NCBI GenBank assembly: GCA_021775275.1
Contig: JAJFIE010000252.1
Location: 1 to 6,226 of the forward strand
Source of the DNA: Rhodospirillales bacterium
GTDB taxonomy: Bacteria > Pseudomonadota > Alphaproteobacteria > Rhodospirillales > Casp-alpha2
Length of the DNA: 6,226 nt
Reading direction: 5' to 3'
In this document: positions 5,347-6,226 of the stretch, one piece after another
Layout: each line of letters opens with the position of its first letter
Numbering within the stretch: position 1 is the first letter of the stretch
The notes under the pieces: model-generated
What the model saw: only the letters and a program-made list of their open reading frames with translations
The model's database searches: none
What the model was told of the DNA's origin: nothing
Made by a program: the position numbers and the translations under genes

Positions 5347-5835
5347 ATGGTACATATGGTACAGGGGTTTGAAAATGAAGACCGGGTACTTTCTTCTATT
5401 GAAGAGGTGTCCGTCATGGTGGTTGACGATGACCGTCTGATCACCCGACTGGTTGCCGGTGCACTGAAGGTCATCGGCATTACCCAGGTTTATTCCACGA
5501 ACGACCCACATCAGGCGCTCGATTTCGTGGCCGAAGGGCTTGGTGGAATCGATCTGATCCTGTGCGATCTGATGATGCCGGAAGTGAGTGGCCTCGAAAT
5601 ATTGAAGCAGGTTCGGGAAATCAAACCGGATATGCCGTTTGTGATGCTGACCGCTGATGGAACATCCGACAGCGTCAAGCAGGCAGTCGAACTGGGTGTC
5701 ACCGGATACATGACCAAGCCTTTTACGGTTGATGGCCTGCAAACCAAGGTGCAGCAGGTTATCACACGTGCTTACGGCGCCGCCGCAAGCGCGCGCGGCA
5801 AGGATTTCACCGGGCCGGAATCGAGCTGGTCGTAG
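5347..5835 (+). CDS. Stand-alone CheY-like response regulator (receiver domain only)
   Basis: A 162-aa protein with one receiver domain (about 21-141) and no output domain. The acidic pocket is D27/D28 (VVDDDR), the phosphoacceptor is D74 (LILCDLMMPEVSG), the switch residues are T102 (MLTADG) and Y121, and K124-P125 (TKPF) closes the site. All are canonical, so phosphorylation should work. The C-terminal tail (142-162, Ala-rich then polar) is probably disordered. There is no histidine kinase in view, so its partner is unknown. Start: ATG 5347 and ATG 5356 lie in a 9-nt repeat (ATGGTACAT/ATGGTACAG). A third in-frame ATG at 5416 has the best Shine-Dalgarno (GAGGTG) but would clip the first beta strand, so I keep 5347. 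It lies 50 nt after chaC and 40 nt before the cytochrome gene and could share transcription with either. Confidence 0.92.
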   Translation: MVHMVQGFENEDRVLSSIEEVSVMVVDDDRLITRLVAGALKVIGITQVYSTNDPHQALDFVAEGLGGIDLILCDLMMPEVSGLEILKQVREIKPDMPFVMLTADGTSDSVKQAVELGVTGYMTKPFTVDGLQTKVQQVITRAYGAAASARGKDFTGPESSWS

Positions 5836-5859
5836 AATAAGCCTCGGGCCCATGCCCAT

Positions 5860-5865
5860 AAGGAG
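5860..5865 (+). promoter_or_regulatory. Ribosome binding site of the cytochrome gene
   Basis: AAGGAG is followed by 10 nt and the ATG at 5876. Two out-of-frame ATGs (5866, 5869) lie between; they open a five-codon frame that ends in TAA at 5881-5883, overlapping the start of the cytochrome gene. Confidence 0.6.
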
Positions 5866-5875
5866 ATGATGAGCA

Positions 5876-6226
5876 ATGTCTAAACCAGGTAACAAGCCAC
5901 CGGGACGCAGGTTTGCCGTTGTCGGCGGTATTCTGCTGATCGCTGTGGCAATCCTCTATCTCATGGGCGGGGGTTCCTTCTTTGGTTCAAGCACGGGTCG
6001 TCAGGACTGGCCAACCGAATTTCAAACCAATGGTGAGCGGATTTACTTCACTGCCACGAGTGCCTCGGGCTCTGCAATCACGGCAAACGGCGGAGGAATG
6101 CACATGCAGATGCACAGTGAGGGCTGCGTCACCTGCCACGGTGCTGATCGGCAGGGGATGCGGCTGATGTCGACGTTCTGGAAAGCCACTCCGCCCCTGA
6201 CAGCGGATGCATTGTTCAGGGAACAC
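5876..6226 (+). CDS. Membrane-anchored c-type cytochrome, 3' end beyond the window
   Basis: The first 117 codons are visible and the frame is open at the right edge. A basic N-terminus (K3, K7, R11, R12) and one hydrophobic segment (13-30) form an uncleaved anchor or signal, placing the rest in the periplasm. A Gly/Ser linker (31-40) leads to the domain beginning NGERIYFTATS (52-62). The haem-c attachment site is CVTCH (C84, C87, H88) followed by GADRQGMRLM. Just before it is a Met/His cluster, MHMQMH (75-80), which may matter for haem or metal contact. The distal Met ligand would lie beyond the window or further into the domain, so haem coordination cannot be judged. The start is set by AAGGAG 10 nt upstream. 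It follows the response regulator by 40 nt without an obvious terminator. The electron-transfer partner is unknown. Confidence 0.85.
   Translation, partial: MSKPGNKPPGRRFAVVGGILLIAVAILYLMGGGSFFGSSTGRQDWPTEFQTNGERIYFTATSASGSAITANGGGMHMQMHSEGCVTCHGADRQGMRLMSTFWKATPPLTADALFREH

Noticed and set aside
5846..5857. GGGC-CCAT-GCCC hairpin as terminator after the response regulator
   Set aside because: Only 4 bp and no T tract follows; it may be chance, and read-through into the cytochrome gene is likely.
5197..5895. 232-codon minus-strand open frame opposite chaC and the response regulator
   Set aside because: It is antisense to two proteins with full family motifs, is rich in scattered His, Pro and Cys, and shows no recognisable domain.

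Overview
The window looks like ordinary chromosome from a moderately GC-rich Gram-negative bacterium. Gene content and protein style suggest an alphaproteobacterium of the Rhodospirillales/Thalassospira kind: a TM1410/GH114-like protein, a DpaL plus hydantoinase/carbamoylase pair, an exported SNase-like protein, a CheY-like regulator and a membrane-anchored cytochrome c. The taxonomic guess is from memory and is soft. I see no mobile element, CRISPR array, tRNA or rRNA.

Layout. (1) Positions 3-1100, plus: the 3' part of a TM1410/GH114-like protein whose beginning lies outside the window. It holds the second half of one barrel followed by the first half of another. (2) Positions 1150-1395, minus: a small protein of unknown function with its own promoter and terminator. 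(3) Positions 1396-1660: an AT-richer gap holding that promoter (1496-1524) and the terminator (1546-1577) of the next operon. (4) Positions 1661-4153, minus: a two-gene operon, diaminopropionate ammonia-lyase homologue (dpaL-like) then an M20 amidase/carbamoylase, only 6 nt apart. (5) Positions 4180-5296, plus: a divergent pair, an exported SNase-fold protein overlapping a ChaC-type gamma-glutamylcyclotransferase by 14 nt. (6) Positions 5347-5835, plus: a stand-alone response regulator. (7) From 5876 to the window edge, plus: the N-terminal part of a membrane-anchored c-type cytochrome.

Function. The minus-strand operon looks catabolic: an amidase releasing an amino acid and a PLP fold-type II lyase acting on it. 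ChaC would degrade glutathione in the cytoplasm. The most striking observation is that three proteins keep their fold signatures in intact frames but lack family catalytic residues. The DpaL-like protein has Met at the PLP-lysine position (codon 3899-3901), plus changes in the KDE and VEP motifs. The SNase-like protein has lost the acidic and arginine residues of its active site. The TM1410-like protein has lost the conserved acids at every site I could align. The amidase, ChaC and response regulator keep their key residues, so this is not general decay.
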